Part shown: one piece after another, positions 1-8,549 of the stretch | Numbering within the stretch: the stretch's first letter is position 1 | Layout of the letters: each line of letters starts with the position of its first letter | DNA from: Streptomyces sp. MP131-18 | GTDB taxonomy: Bacteria; Actinomycetota; Actinomycetes; Streptomycetales; Streptomycetaceae | Reading direction: 5' to 3' | Assembly: GCF_001984575.1 (NCBI RefSeq) | Contig: NZ_LZNS01000001.1 | Location: 2,493,187 to 2,557,186, forward strand | DNA: 64,000 bases | Position numbers and translations under genes: made by a program | Notes under the pieces: generated by a model | The model's input: only the letters and a program-made list of their open reading frames with translations | The model's database searches: none | Told to the model about the DNA's origin: nothing

Positions 1-1343
1 GGCAGCCGCCGGGCGGGGCCGAACGCGTGGAGATGGATCAGCGCGTCGTGCCCCGCGGCGAGGATGAACGGCCGGTACGGGTCGCCGGGCGGCCCGATGT
101 CGCGCGTGGGCCGCTCCTCGCTCAGCCAGGCGCGGGCCGCGGCCGGGGCCGTCCGCACGTCCAGCAGGAAGTCCCGGTGGCCCGCCAGCCGCCCCGCCCG
201 TTCGAGGATCTCCTCGGAGCTGCCCGCGCGCGGCGGGCCCTCGGGCGTGGTCTGCCACTCCCCGCTGCCGTCCGGCTCGGTCCAGCTGCCGCGGCCGAAG
301 GTCGTGCCCACCGCGAGGTAGGACGCGCCGAGCAGGTCCCGCAGGTAGGCCCCCTGCGTGACGGGGTAGTGCACGGGGTCGTACGTCTCGTACGCCGTGT
401 GCCCGTTGTGCGCCGACAGCAGTACCTTGTCTCCCGTCTGCCGGTGCCACCAGGCGGTGTTGACCGCCATCAGCTCGTCCCGGTAGCGCATGGCCGCCGG
501 CTGTTCCGCCGGATCGTTCAGGCGGAACGCGAGCAGTGTCGCGGTCTGCGCCAGCACCCGCGCGTGCTGCGCCGCCCAGGCGTGCGCGGCGCCGCCGGGC
601 GCCGGGTCGAGGGCCGCGACCCGGTCGGCGGCCTGCCGGGCGAGCCCCGCGATCCGCTGGCGTTCCGCGTCGGGCAGAGCCTGGAAGTCGGCCGCGGCGG
701 CGTGTTCGCGCAACTCCAGGTAGCAGGCGTCCAGTTCGGGCCGCAGGCCCGGCGCGTACCGGTCGGCCCAGCCGGTGACGCCGTCGAAGATCGTGTCGGC
801 GATGCGCGGGAACGCCAGGTCGTTGCCCATGAACCGCAGCGAGGCGCCGCGGTGGCGGGCGTTGTGCGCGCGCATCCACGCGATCAGGTTCAGGTACTCC
901 TCGACGTGCCACGGCCAGGCACCGTTGCCGAACTCCTCGTCCAGGATCGTGCGCAGGTCGCCGGAGCCGTTCCTGACGTAGGAGTCGATCCGGAGCCCGG
1001 CGCCCCAGCTCACCTCCAGGGCGAAGGTGCGGAAGCCTTTCTCGGCCACCAGATAGCGGAAGACGCGGTGCTTGAGCGTGTACAGCTCGTGGGCCCCGTG
1101 CACGACCTCGCCGAGGCCGACGACCGGCACCTCGCCGATCGCCGCCCCGAGCGGCGCCAGGTCGTCGTGGGGGCCGTGCGGCTCGGTGGTGCGCAGCGGC
1201 CTGGCGGCGCGGGCCAGCGCGGCGACGGCGTCGCCGCGCCGCTCACCGGGGCGGGCCGCGGCGGCGGGCCCGGCCGCCGCGGCGAGCCCCGCGGCGGTGA
1301 CGGGCAGCGCGCCGAGCAGCGCACGGCGGGAAACGGGTGGCAT
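1..1343 (-). CDS. Erythromycin-esterase-family protein, secreted (3' end beyond the window)
   Basis: The reading frame starts at the ATG at 1343 behind a GGGAGG ribosome binding site and runs off the left edge, so the C-terminus is missing. The N-terminus (SRRALLG followed by an Ala-rich stretch) is a twin-arginine-like signal. Around residues 60-75 is GEVVHGAHE, the His/Glu signature of the EreA/EreB superfamily; EreA-type members hydrolyse macrolide lactones, but many relatives have unknown substrates. No phosphotransferase or other domain is visible. A role in macrolide inactivation is only a family-level guess, although an erm gene lies 33 kb away. The family call is firm, the substrate is unknown. 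Confidence 0.85.
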   Translation of the reverse strand, partial: MPPVSRRALLGALPVTAAGLAAAAGPAAAARPGERRGDAVAALARAARPLRTTEPHGPHDDLAPLGAAIGEVPVVGLGEVVHGAHELYTLKHRVFRYLVAEKGFRTFALEVSWGAGLRIDSYVRNGSGDLRTILDEEFGNGAWPWHVEEYLNLIAWMRAHNARHRGASLRFMGNDLAFPRIADTIFDGVTGWADRYAPGLRPELDACYLELREHAAAADFQALPDAERQRIAGLARQAADRVAALDPAPGGAAHAWAAQHARVLAQTATLLAFRLNDPAEQPAAMRYRDELMAVNTAWWHRQTGDKVLLSAHNGHTAYETYDPVHYPVTQGAYLRDLLGASYLAVGTTFGRGSWTEPDGSGEWQTTPEGPPRAGSSEEILERAGRLAGHRDFLLDVRTAPAAARAWLSEERPTRDIGPPGDPYRPFILAAGHDALIHLHAFGPARRL

Positions 1344-1500
1344 GTGGTGATCCCTCCCCTGGAACGAGACAGCGGCCCGGTGCCGGTGTCTGTCCGCTCA
1401 AGGCTCCGCCGGAACGCGGGGGCGGCGATATCCCGCCATCCCCCGTTCCGTTCCTGGGGCGGCCCCCACCCCGGCCGCCGGCCCTCGGCCCTCGGCCGCC

Positions 1501-2364
1501 TCAGCCGAACGTGCCGTCGGGCGGCGGCGGGGACGGTACGGCGGTGGCGTCCGTCACGACGGGCGCGCCCGCGGTGAAATCGGCCAGTTCGCGGCCGGCG
1601 AGCAGCCGGGCGGGCGCCGGGTCGCGGGCGCAGCGGCCGGCCAGTTCAACGGTGGGCAGCGGGCCGTCGGCGGCGCAGACGATGCCGTTGCCGAAGCGGC
1701 GGCCGCGGAGCACGGGCGGCTCGGCGGCCAGGCAGACCTCGGCGAAGCGGCCGACGGCGGTGGCCACCTGGGCGCGCAGGTGGGCCAGCGGCGGGCCGTC
1801 GGTGACGTTGGCCGCGTACCAGCCGCCGGGGCGCAGGACGCGGCGCACCTCGTCGAGGAACTCGGCGCTGGTGCAGTGCGCGGGGGTGCGCGCGTCGGCG
1901 AACACGTCCGTGATGACGAGGTCGGCCCAGCCGTCCGGCAGCCGCCCGAGCAGGTCCCTGGCGTCGGCCGGGCGGACGCGGATGCGGGCGCCGTCGGGCA
2001 GCGGGAGCTCGCGGCGGACGAAGGCGGTGAGGCCGCTGTCGGGCTCGGCCACCTGCTGGACGGAACGGGGGCGGGTGACGGCGATGTAGCGGGCCACGGT
2101 CAGGGCGCCGCCGCCGAGGTGCAGGACGGCGAGCGGGCGGCCGGGCGGCGCGGCGAGGTCGGCGACGTGGCCGAGTCTGCGCTGGTATTCGAAGCGGAGG
2201 CGCGTGGGGTCGGCGAGATCCACGTGGGACTGCGGGGCGCCGTCGATCAGCAGCTCCCAGCTGCCGGTCCGGTCGGGATCGGGCATCAGCCGGGCCAGGC
2301 CGCCGCCCACCGCTTCGGTCAGGGCCTTGCCGGCGTCACCGCGCCGCAGTCGTCTTTTCGCCAC
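1501..2364 (-). CDS. Spermidine-synthase-like methyltransferase-fold protein
   Basis: A 287-residue soluble protein with one Rossmann SAM-binding-like domain. LHLGGGALT near residue 82 is the glycine-rich loop, AEPDSG is the acidic strand-2 residue, and DLVITDVFADART matches the aspartate-containing active-site strand of the SpeE family. The amine-binding residues of true spermidine synthases cannot be checked by eye, and many Streptomyces members of this family lack polyamine activity. The start is a GTG at 2364 with a weak GGATG upstream. It lies 157 bases downstream of the esterase-like gene on the same strand and is probably transcribed alone. Confidence 0.75.
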   Translation of the reverse strand: MAKRRLRRGDAGKALTEAVGGGLARLMPDPDRTGSWELLIDGAPQSHVDLADPTRLRFEYQRRLGHVADLAAPPGRPLAVLHLGGGALTVARYIAVTRPRSVQQVAEPDSGLTAFVRRELPLPDGARIRVRPADARDLLGRLPDGWADLVITDVFADARTPAHCTSAEFLDEVRRVLRPGGWYAANVTDGPPLAHLRAQVATAVGRFAEVCLAAEPPVLRGRRFGNGIVCAADGPLPTVELAGRCARDPAPARLLAGRELADFTAGAPVVTDATAVPSPPPPDGTFG

Positions 2365-2392
2365 ATCATCCAGTGTGACCTTCCGCGGCAGG

Positions 2393-2752
2393 TCACGTGG
2401 ACCGGTCCACCACTCGGAGCATCGACACCGCCTCGTTCAGCGCGGCGCGCAGCCGCTCCGGCTCGGTGGCCTTGATGACGGCGCCCTCCGGTGGGACGAG
2501 CCAGCCGCTGCCGGTGACCGGCGGCTGTGCGCCGCAGCGGCTCCCGCCGTAGGTCTGGGTGCAGGCGCTGCCGGGCAGGTCCCAGCGCTCGGCGGTGCCG
2601 GGCGGCACGATGAACCCCAGGGTGTCGCACTCCCTGTCGTGCAGCACGGGGCCCACGCCGTGCCGCAGGCGCAGGATGTCGACGGCTTCCAGTCCTTCCC
2701 TGGCCGGCACGGTGACCAGATCGCAGGGCTCCGTTTCGCCGGTGTCCGCCAT
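2393..2752 (-). CDS. Conserved small Streptomyces protein of unknown function
   Basis: Start chosen at the ATG at 2752, which has a strong GGAGGAGG site upstream; a longer frame to 2845 lacks one. The 119-residue product has no signal peptide or membrane segment. It carries three cysteines (CDLVTV, DRECDT, GSACTQTYGG, with a further GSRCG) and reads like the small proteins that sit beside XRE/TPR regulators in Streptomyces. It is divergent from the NsdA-like regulator at 2923, sharing a 170-base intergenic region. I recognise the family type but know no function. Confidence 0.7.
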   Translation of the reverse strand: MADTGETEPCDLVTVPAREGLEAVDILRLRHGVGPVLHDRECDTLGFIVPPGTAERWDLPGSACTQTYGGSRCGAQPPVTGSGWLVPPEGAVIKATEPERLRAALNEAVSMLRVVDRST

Positions 2753-2922
2753 GGGGGCCTCCTCCACGCTGTCGGATGTGTTGTTCAACGCGCGACCATC
2801 GTCAACGGCTACGGCCCGGTTCCGCCGCAATGGGTGGCAGTTCATGGCAGATCACAGGGGCAATGCACCTTTTGCCCGCAAACGCATGGTAGTTGGAACG
2901 CCACAGCCGGTACCGTCCGCCC

Positions 2923-4320
2923 ATGGCGACGTCACCCCCCGCCCCCCGCTCCGGCGGCCCCAATTCCGTCTTCCGCACGCTGCGGGGCACCCAGTCGCAA
3001 GGGGAGTTCGCCGCGGCGGTGCGGCGGGCCGCGCGGGAGATCGGCGAACGGGTCTCCTGCGACGCGCGGTACATCGGCCGCGTCGAGGCAGGCGAGATTC
3101 GTTGCCCTAACTACGCGTACGAGCGGGTATTCCTTCATATGTTCCCGGGGCGTTCCCTCACGGAGTTGGGATTCGAGCCCCGGCAGGTCGTCCGCCGGCG
3201 CGCTCCGCGGTCCGGCGCCGACACGTCTCCGCCGACCGCGCACCCCCCGACCCCTCCCCCCCTTCCGAACCGCTCGGCGGCGGAGAGCACAGACATCGAC
3301 AACACGGAGGAGGGCGACGTGCTGCGTCGCGTGTTCATGACCGGCGGACCCGCCGCCGTTGCGTCCCTGACTGCCCTGGGCGCGTCCCCGGCCGCCGCCG
3401 AGTCCCGCGGGGCGCCCGGCGCCGGGCGCCCGGGCGCGGCGGACGCCGCGGCCGTGCGGCAGACGGTCCGCGACATCCGCCTGCTCGACGACCGGCACGG
3501 CGCGGAACGCCTGTACCGGCCGGCCGGGGAGGCGCTGCGGTCCGCCCACGAGCTGCTCGACAGGGGCGCAGGGCGCCAGTCGGTCGACGAGGAACTGCAC
3601 GCGGGCGCGGGCGAGCTGGCGATCTCCGTCGGCTGGCTCGCCCACGACTCCGGGCGGCTGTCCGACGCCAGGTCCTACTACGCCGAGGCGCTGGCGACCG
3701 CGCGCGTGCACGGGAACGATGCGCTGGAGGCGCACGCCTTCTGCAACACCGCCTCCCTCGCCGGGGCCACCGGGCGCCCCCGGGAGGCCGTGCGCGCCGC
3801 CCAGGCCGGCCAGCACGCGGCGCGGCAGCTCGGGTCCGACCGGCTGCTGTCCCTGCTGTCGCTGCGCGAGGCCGGCGGCTGGGCGCGGCTGGCCGACCGC
3901 GGCGGCACGGAGGCGTCGCTCGCGCGGGCGCTCGCGCGGCACGAGCGCGGCCCGGCCCCCGCGGACCCGGAGTGGATGACGTTCTACGGCGAGGCGGAGT
4001 TCGCCTGCCTGGAGGCCAAGTGCTGGGCGGCGCTCGGAGACTGGGCGCGCGCCGGCGACTGCGGCAGGCGCGCGGTGAGCGCCGCGCTCCAGGACCCGCA
4101 CTTCGCCCGGAACCTCGCGCTCTACTCGGCGCAGTTGGCCGGTTACCTGGCGGAAGGCGGCGAGCCGGAGGAGGCAGCGGCCTTCGGCCACAGATCGCTC
4201 GACCTGCTGACCGACGTGCGTTCCACGCGGATCAACCGGTCACTGGCGCGGACCGCGGACCGGCTGGCGCCCGCACGCGGGGACAGTACGGTCGCCACGT
4301 TCCTCGACCGCGTCGCCTAA
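2923..4320 (+). CDS. NsdA-like XRE/TPR transcriptional regulator
   Basis: A 465-residue protein. The N-terminal ~80 residues carry a degenerate helix-turn-helix ([19 protein letters not shown], then [16 protein letters not shown]). A proline-rich linker (~95-125) and a short hydrophobic stretch ([18 protein letters not shown]) follow, then alpha-helical TPR-like repeats to the end. This architecture matches the NsdA/NsdB family, which represses sporulation and antibiotic production in S. coelicolor; orthology is not proven. The ATG at 2923 is preferred to a TTG at 2893. Its stop overlaps the stop of the converging phosphatase by four bases. Confidence 0.75.
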   Translation: MATSPPAPRSGGPNSVFRTLRGTQSQGEFAAAVRRAAREIGERVSCDARYIGRVEAGEIRCPNYAYERVFLHMFPGRSLTELGFEPRQVVRRRAPRSGADTSPPTAHPPTPPPLPNRSAAESTDIDNTEEGDVLRRVFMTGGPAAVASLTALGASPAAAESRGAPGAGRPGAADAAAVRQTVRDIRLLDDRHGAERLYRPAGEALRSAHELLDRGAGRQSVDEELHAGAGELAISVGWLAHDSGRLSDARSYYAEALATARVHGNDALEAHAFCNTASLAGATGRPREAVRAAQAGQHAARQLGSDRLLSLLSLREAGGWARLADRGGTEASLARALARHERGPAPADPEWMTFYGEAEFACLEAKCWAALGDWARAGDCGRRAVSAALQDPHFARNLALYSAQLAGYLAEGGEPEEAAAFGHRSLDLLTDVRSTRINRSLARTADRLAPARGDSTVATFLDRVA

Positions 4321-4931
4321 CCGACGGGGTCCAGGTGAGCGGTATCGTTCCAGCGCTCGACCGCGGGGCTGCCGTAGGCCAGGCCGAGGACGCAGACCGC
4401 CGCGGCGTCCAGCCGCAGGCGGGCCGCGAAGGAGACGTCCTGGCCGAGCCAACGGGCGGCCACCGCACGCAGGATGTGCCCGTGCGCGAAGAGGACGACG
4501 TCGCGACCGCCGCCGAGCGCGGCACGGGCCCCCGCCACCACCTCGTCGGCGCGAGCCGACAGTTGGACCAGGCTTTCGCCGCCGACCACGCCGTCGCGCC
4601 AGATGACCCAGTCGCCGCCGTGACGCCCCGCGATCTGCTCGGTGGTCAGGCCCTCCGCCTGTCCGTAGTCCCACTCCTGCAGCACGTCCCAGCCGGTGGC
4701 GCGCTCGCCGAAGCCGGCCAACTCGCACGTCTCCCGCGCCCGGGACAGCGGGCTGGTGCGGACCTCGGCGTCCGGCAACCCCTCCCACGGCGCCTGCCGC
4801 AGCCGCTCACCGAGGGCCGCGGCCTGCGCTCTGCCTTCGTCGAGAAGCGGCACATCCGTGCGCCCGGTGTGACGCCCGGTGACCGACCAGGCAGTCCGTC
4901 CGTGCCGGATCAGCAGGATGCGCGCAGCCAT
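4317..4931 (-). CDS. Histidine phosphatase family protein (phosphoglycerate-mutase-like)
   Basis: A 204-residue protein with the phosphohistidine loop LLIRHGRT at residues 6-13 (His10), the SPLSRARET segment and the second catalytic histidine in FAHGHILRA. These mark the acid phosphatase/phosphoglycerate mutase superfamily; the substrate is not evident. The ATG at 4931 follows AGAAGGGA; an upstream in-frame start at 4961 has nothing comparable. The TAG stop (4317-4319) lies inside the end of the NsdA-like gene, so the two genes are strictly tail to tail with no room for a terminator. Confidence 0.85.
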   Translation of the reverse strand: MAARILLIRHGRTAWSVTGRHTGRTDVPLLDEGRAQAAALGERLRQAPWEGLPDAEVRTSPLSRARETCELAGFGERATGWDVLQEWDYGQAEGLTTEQIAGRHGGDWVIWRDGVVGGESLVQLSARADEVVAGARAALGGGRDVVLFAHGHILRAVAARWLGQDVSFAARLRLDAAAVCVLGLAYGSPAVERWNDTAHLDPVG

Positions 4932-5085
4932 GAAGGTCCCTTCTTCCGTCCCATGCGTCACTCATCATCCCTGACGCAACCGAATGGGGCTCCCCGGGCG
5001 TCTGTTCTCCTGCACTTCGCCGTACGGTGGAACGACCACTTGCCGGCTCCCAGCCGATGACGACGCGAATATGGAGTCTTGTCCG

Positions 5086-5997
5086 ATGTCCAGAGACCGG
5101 CCACGCTGGTGGACCGAGCTGCTGCTGATCGTGGTCGTCTACGGGGCCTATTCGGGCGCCCGGCTCCTGGCGCGCGGCGACGTGGGCACGGCGGTGGACA
5201 ACGGGCTGGCCATCCTGCGGCTCGAAAGCTCGCTGTGGCTGCACGCGGAGGACCCGCTCAACGAGCTGTTCACGCAGGAGAAGTGGCTCGGGGTGCCCTC
5301 GTCGTTCGCGTACGCCTCGCTGCACTACGTGGTGACGCCCGTGGTGCTGGTGTGGCTGTTCCGGCGGCGTCCGCTGCACTACCGGTTGATGCGCACCTGG
5401 CTGCTGACCTCGACCGTGCTCGGCCTGATCGGCTTCACGCTGATGCCGACGAGCCCGCCCCGGCTGCTGCCGGTCGACTACGGCTTCGTCGACAGCCTCG
5501 CGCAGTACGCCGACTACGGCTGGTGGACCGACGACGCGTCCGCGCCCAGCGGCATGGGCGACTTCACCAACCAGTACGCGGCGATGCCGAGCCTGCACGT
5601 CGGCTGGTCGATCTGGTGCGGGGTCGCGCTGTGGCACTACGGGTCGCGCACGCCGCTGATCCGCGCCCTGGCCGTGGGGTATCCGCTCATAACCATCATC
5701 GTCGTGATGGGCACGGGCAACCACTACTTCCTCGACGCGCTCGCCGGCGCCGCCGTCATGGTGGCCGGCCTGCTCGCGGCCCGTCCACTGCTGCGCCTCG
5801 CGGGGCGCATGAAGGAGCGGATGGGCGTGGGCGGTCCCGTACCGGGTACCGAGCACGACAGCATCACGCCGGACGAGGCGGCGCCGCGGCGCTTCCGCCC
5901 GCGGCAGCGCCGGGCCGTGGAGGACGACCCGGCGGGGCAGGCGGCCCGGCACAATGGAGCGGCGGCGCAGCACGAGCAGCTGGCACCGCCGTCGTGA
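5086..5997 (+). CDS. PAP2-superfamily membrane phosphatase/phosphotransferase
   Basis: A 303-residue membrane protein with about six hydrophobic segments. The PAP2 signatures are present: the MPSLHVGWS motif and, further on, GNHYFLDALAGA with the catalytic His and Asp. The early extended loop and spacing fit the inositol-phosphorylceramide-synthase-like (AUR1-type) subgroup common in actinobacteria rather than undecaprenyl-PP phosphatase. The start at 5086 is set by GGAG nine bases upstream. The C-terminal ~60 residues are charged and probably cytosolic. The substrate (a lipid phosphate) is inferred from the family only. Confidence 0.85.
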   Translation: MSRDRPRWWTELLLIVVVYGAYSGARLLARGDVGTAVDNGLAILRLESSLWLHAEDPLNELFTQEKWLGVPSSFAYASLHYVVTPVVLVWLFRRRPLHYRLMRTWLLTSTVLGLIGFTLMPTSPPRLLPVDYGFVDSLAQYADYGWWTDDASAPSGMGDFTNQYAAMPSLHVGWSIWCGVALWHYGSRTPLIRALAVGYPLITIIVVMGTGNHYFLDALAGAAVMVAGLLAARPLLRLAGRMKERMGVGGPVPGTEHDSITPDEAAPRRFRPRQRRAVEDDPAGQAARHNGAAAQHEQLAPPS

Positions 5998-6030
5998 CGC
6001 GAACCGCCGACCAGGGAGGCTGATCACCCG

Positions 6031-6390
6031 ATGGCTGATGCCGGCCAGGCACCCGAGCCGCCCCGCGGCGGGCCGCCGCGCCACCGCAGGCCGGCGGCGC
6101 TGTTCTTCGAGCCGCCCGCCGGTCAGCAGGAGCAGGAGCACTTCTTCGCGCTTGAGACCATCACCGACCCGCGGGAGCTGCTCGACCGCGCCACTGAGCT
6201 GGCGGTGGCGTTCCAGGCGGCGGCGGACCGTTCCATGGAATTCCAGGCGCTCGCGGCGGCGCAGCTGGCCGATCCGAAGCGCTTCGACGCACTGCCCGCC
6301 GCGGCGGTCGCCGAGCGGGCGGGATGGACCGAGGACTACGCGGTCAAGATGATCGAGTACGGCCGTGAGCTGCTGCGGGGCCCCTCCTAA
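6031..6390 (+). CDS. Conserved hypothetical protein, 119 aa
   Basis: A small soluble protein beginning MADAGQ with a GGGAGG about 13 bases upstream. The first 40 residues are Pro/Gln/Arg-rich and likely disordered; residues 45-115 form predicted helices (EALETITDP-like then a Glu/Ala-rich segment). No recognised motif. It follows the PAP2 gene by 33 bases on the same strand and may be co-transcribed. Function unknown. Confidence 0.6.
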   Translation: MADAGQAPEPPRGGPPRHRRPAALFFEPPAGQQEQEHFFALETITDPRELLDRATELAVAFQAAADRSMEFQALAAAQLADPKRFDALPAAAVAERAGWTEDYAVKMIEYGRELLRGPS

Positions 6391-6440
6391 CCGATTTTTG
6401 CTCCCTCCCCGAAGGGTGCTAATGTCTACGACGTCAGCAG

Positions 6441-6514
6441 GCGCCGCTAGCTCAGTTGGTTAGAGCAGCTGACTCTTAATCAGCGGGTCCGGGGTTCGAG
6501 TCCCTGGCGGCGCA
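6441..6514 (+). tRNA. tRNA-Lys (anticodon CTT)
   Basis: Full cloverleaf: acceptor arms GCGCCGC (6441-6447) and GCGGCGC (6507-6513), D-arm GCTCAGTTGGTTAGAGC, anticodon stem GCTGA/TCAGC around the loop CTCTTAA, and T-arm with GGTTCGAGTCC. The anticodon CTT reads AAG. Discriminator A at 6514 is followed by CCG, so the CCA end is not encoded. Confidence 0.97.
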
Positions 6515-6523
6515 CCGACAGGG

Positions 6524-6561
6524 GAAGCCCCCATCAGCCGGTTCCGGCGGGTGGGGGCTTC
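6524..6561 (+). terminator. Rho-independent terminator of tRNA-Lys
   Basis: The arms GAAGCCCCCA (6524-6533) and TGGGGGCTTC (6552-6561) are perfectly complementary, with a further small CCG/CGG stem inside. It begins ten bases after the tRNA end and is followed by TTCATG, a modest U-tract. Confidence 0.85.
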
Positions 6562-6596
6562 TTCATGATCCGCTGCCGATCCGCTCGCGGCGTGCG

Positions 6597-6989
6597 TCAG
6601 GTGTCTTTCCGGTCGTACTCTTCGCGCGCCCTGTCCACCTCGGCCATGTGGGCCTCGGCCCACTCCTTGAGGTGGCGGATCGTCTCCAGCAGGGACAGGC
6701 CCAGCGGCGTGAGCTCGTAGTCGACGCGGACGGGTACCGACGGGGTCACCGTGCGGGTCAGCAGCCCGTCCCGTTCGAGACTCCGCACGGTCTGGGTCAG
6801 CATCTTCTGGCTCACCCCGGCGATCCGCCCGGCAAGCTCGGAATAGCGCATCCGGCCTGCCACGCCCAGTGCCACGATCACCAGGCTCGCCCACTTGTTG
6901 CCGATCGTGTCGAGCAGCTGACGGCTGGGGCAGGAGGCGTCGAACGCGTCGAACCGGGCCGTCGGTGCGTCGTCAGTGGTCACGTCCAT
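6597..6989 (-). CDS. HxlR-family transcriptional regulator
   Basis: A 130-residue winged-helix regulator. The core reads LLDTIGNKWASLVIVALG, then MRYSELAGRIAGVSQKML (recognition helix) and the wing TRTVTPSVPVRVDYELT, all typical of the HxlR/YodB family. Cys20 sits just before the first helix, the place of the redox-sensing cysteine in YodB/HypR-type members. It is divergent from the oxidoreductase at 7091, the usual arrangement for a quinone- or electrophile-sensing repressor and its target. Confidence 0.9.
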   Translation of the reverse strand: MDVTTDDAPTARFDAFDASCPSRQLLDTIGNKWASLVIVALGVAGRMRYSELAGRIAGVSQKMLTQTVRSLERDGLLTRTVTPSVPVRVDYELTPLGLSLLETIRHLKEWAEAHMAEVDRAREEYDRKDT

Positions 6990-7002
6990 GGCTTACCTCC
7001 GG

Positions 7003-7029
7003 GTGCCTACACCACTTCAAAGTGCCTAC
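7003..7029. promoter_or_regulatory. Direct repeat, candidate HxlR operator
   Basis: GTGCCTAC occurs at 7003-7010 and again at 7022-7029, 19 bases apart, in the 101-base region between the divergent HxlR and oxidoreductase starts. The second copy runs into ACTTCCCAAAGGAGAGTAAGT, an imperfect inverted repeat. Binding is inferred from position and repetition only. Confidence 0.4.
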
Positions 7030-7090
7030 TTCCCAAAGGAGAGTAAGTCACGGATGGTTGTGCAGACCATCCACCGAAAGGAAACTGACC

Positions 7091-7987
7091 ATGACCCTCG
7101 CGCTCGTGTCCAGGCCCGACGCCGCCGCGCCCGCCCTCGAAGAGGTGACGCTGCCCCCGCTGGGGCCCGGCGACCTGCGGGTCCGCGTCACGGCGGCATC
7201 GGTCGACCCGGTCGACACCCTCTACGCCGGCGGACCGGCCCGGGCGATCTTCGGGCTCACCGGCACGGTCGGCCTCGGCTGGTCCCTCACCGGCGTCGTC
7301 ACCGGGACCGGTGCCGAGGTCACCGGCTTCTCGGTCGGCGACCCGGTCGCGGCCGTGCTCCCCGACGTCACGGCCCCGGTCCGCGCGCACGCCGAGGAGA
7401 CCGTCGTGCCAGCGTCGGCCGCCGTGCCGCTGCCGGACGGACTCGATCCGGTCGACGCGGCCTCCCTTCCGCTCAACGCCCTGACGGCAGCGAAGATGGT
7501 CGACCGGCTCGGCCCTGCGGACGGGCGGACTCTGCTGGTCACCGGCGCCGCCGGCGCCGTCGGCGGGTACGCCGTCGCGCTGGCTGCCCACGCCGGCTGG
7601 ACCGTCACCGGACTGGCGCGCGCGTCCGACCGCGACTTCGTGCTGCGGGCCGGGGCCGTCGGGCTGCTCACGGAACTGCCGGGGCCGTCGTTCGACGCCG
7701 TCGTCGACGGCGCCGTCCTGCACGCGGCGGCCCTCGTCGCGATCCGCGACGGCGGCACGTTCGTCGGCGTGACCTCGGCGTCGCCCGCGACGTCCGAGCG
7801 GGGCATCGAGGTCGGCATCGTGAATGTGGCGCCCGACGGCACGAGGCTCGCCGAACTGCTCGACCTCGCCGTCTCCGGCGTCCTTCAGCTCCGGGTCGCA
7901 GGCCGGGTACCGCTGGCCGAGTCCGCAACGGCGTACGCCAGGGTCGCCGGCGGCGGACAGCGGGGGCGGTGGCTGCTGGTGCCGTGA
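7091..7987 (+). CDS. NAD(P)-dependent medium-chain oxidoreductase (quinone-reductase-like)
   Basis: A 298-residue zinc-free MDR enzyme. The N-terminal GroES-like fold includes LGPGDLRVRVTAASVDPVD, and the nucleotide loop VTGAAGAVGGYAVALA is the quinone-oxidoreductase type of the NADP-binding motif. The start at 7091 follows AAAGGA. It is divergent from the HxlR regulator, so it is likely induced by quinones or electrophiles. The exact substrate is not readable. Confidence 0.85.
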   Translation: MTLALVSRPDAAAPALEEVTLPPLGPGDLRVRVTAASVDPVDTLYAGGPARAIFGLTGTVGLGWSLTGVVTGTGAEVTGFSVGDPVAAVLPDVTAPVRAHAEETVVPASAAVPLPDGLDPVDAASLPLNALTAAKMVDRLGPADGRTLLVTGAAGAVGGYAVALAAHAGWTVTGLARASDRDFVLRAGAVGLLTELPGPSFDAVVDGAVLHAAALVAIRDGGTFVGVTSASPATSERGIEVGIVNVAPDGTRLAELLDLAVSGVLQLRVAGRVPLAESATAYARVAGGGQRGRWLLVP

Positions 7988-8020
7988 GGGCTGCCGGGTG
8001 GGCAGGGGCTTCCCGGGCGC

Positions 8021-8404
8021 TCAGCGGGGCGCGTCCGCGTTCCGGCAGATGTCGGCGAAGTCGAGCGCCGCCCGTTCCCAGGCACCGTCCTCGGCGGCCG
8101 TGGCGTCCAGCAGCCCGGCCGCGGCCTCGCGGAACGGCGCGCTGGCGGAACGGCTGGCCGCCTCGTTGACCGCCCCCGCCAGCGCCGTGCGCTCCGGCGC
8201 GGTGGCCGGTCCCGCGCCGGTCATGCCGGCGGCGAAATCGGCGCACGCCCCGCGCTCCGGGTCCGCCGCGTCGTCGCCCAGGACAATCACCATGATCACG
8301 GCCACGGCGGCGACCAGGGCCACGACCCCGGCCAGGGCCCAGGCGGGCGGGCCAGGACGCGGGCGGCCCTCGCCCGCCTCGTGGGGCGGCTCGGCGGTCC
8401 TCAT
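8021..8404 (-). CDS. Small single-pass membrane protein of unknown function
   Basis: About 127 residues: a short Pro/Arg-rich cytoplasmic N-terminus, one transmembrane helix (WALAGVVALVAAVAVIMVIVL) and an extracytoplasmic Ala/Glu-rich domain with two cysteines (GACADF and DICRNA). The start is uncertain: ATGs at 8404 and 8413 are both possible with weak ribosome binding sites. It converges on the oxidoreductase gene. No family recognised. Confidence 0.6.
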   Translation of the reverse strand: MRTAEPPHEAGEGRPRPGPPAWALAGVVALVAAVAVIMVIVLGDDAADPERGACADFAAGMTGAGPATAPERTALAGAVNEAASRSASAPFREAAAGLLDATAAEDGAWERAALDFADICRNADAPR

Positions 8405-8549
8405 ACCGATCATCGTCCCGGCCGGTGGCGGACGGAGGCCAGCGGCTTGATCGTTCCGTGACCGGCGGAACCGCCCACCGCGGGCCGGTGTGGCCGGCGC
8501 GGTCATCGTGGGCGCGAGGGCGCACGCGGGGCGCGGTCGCGTGCCCGGG

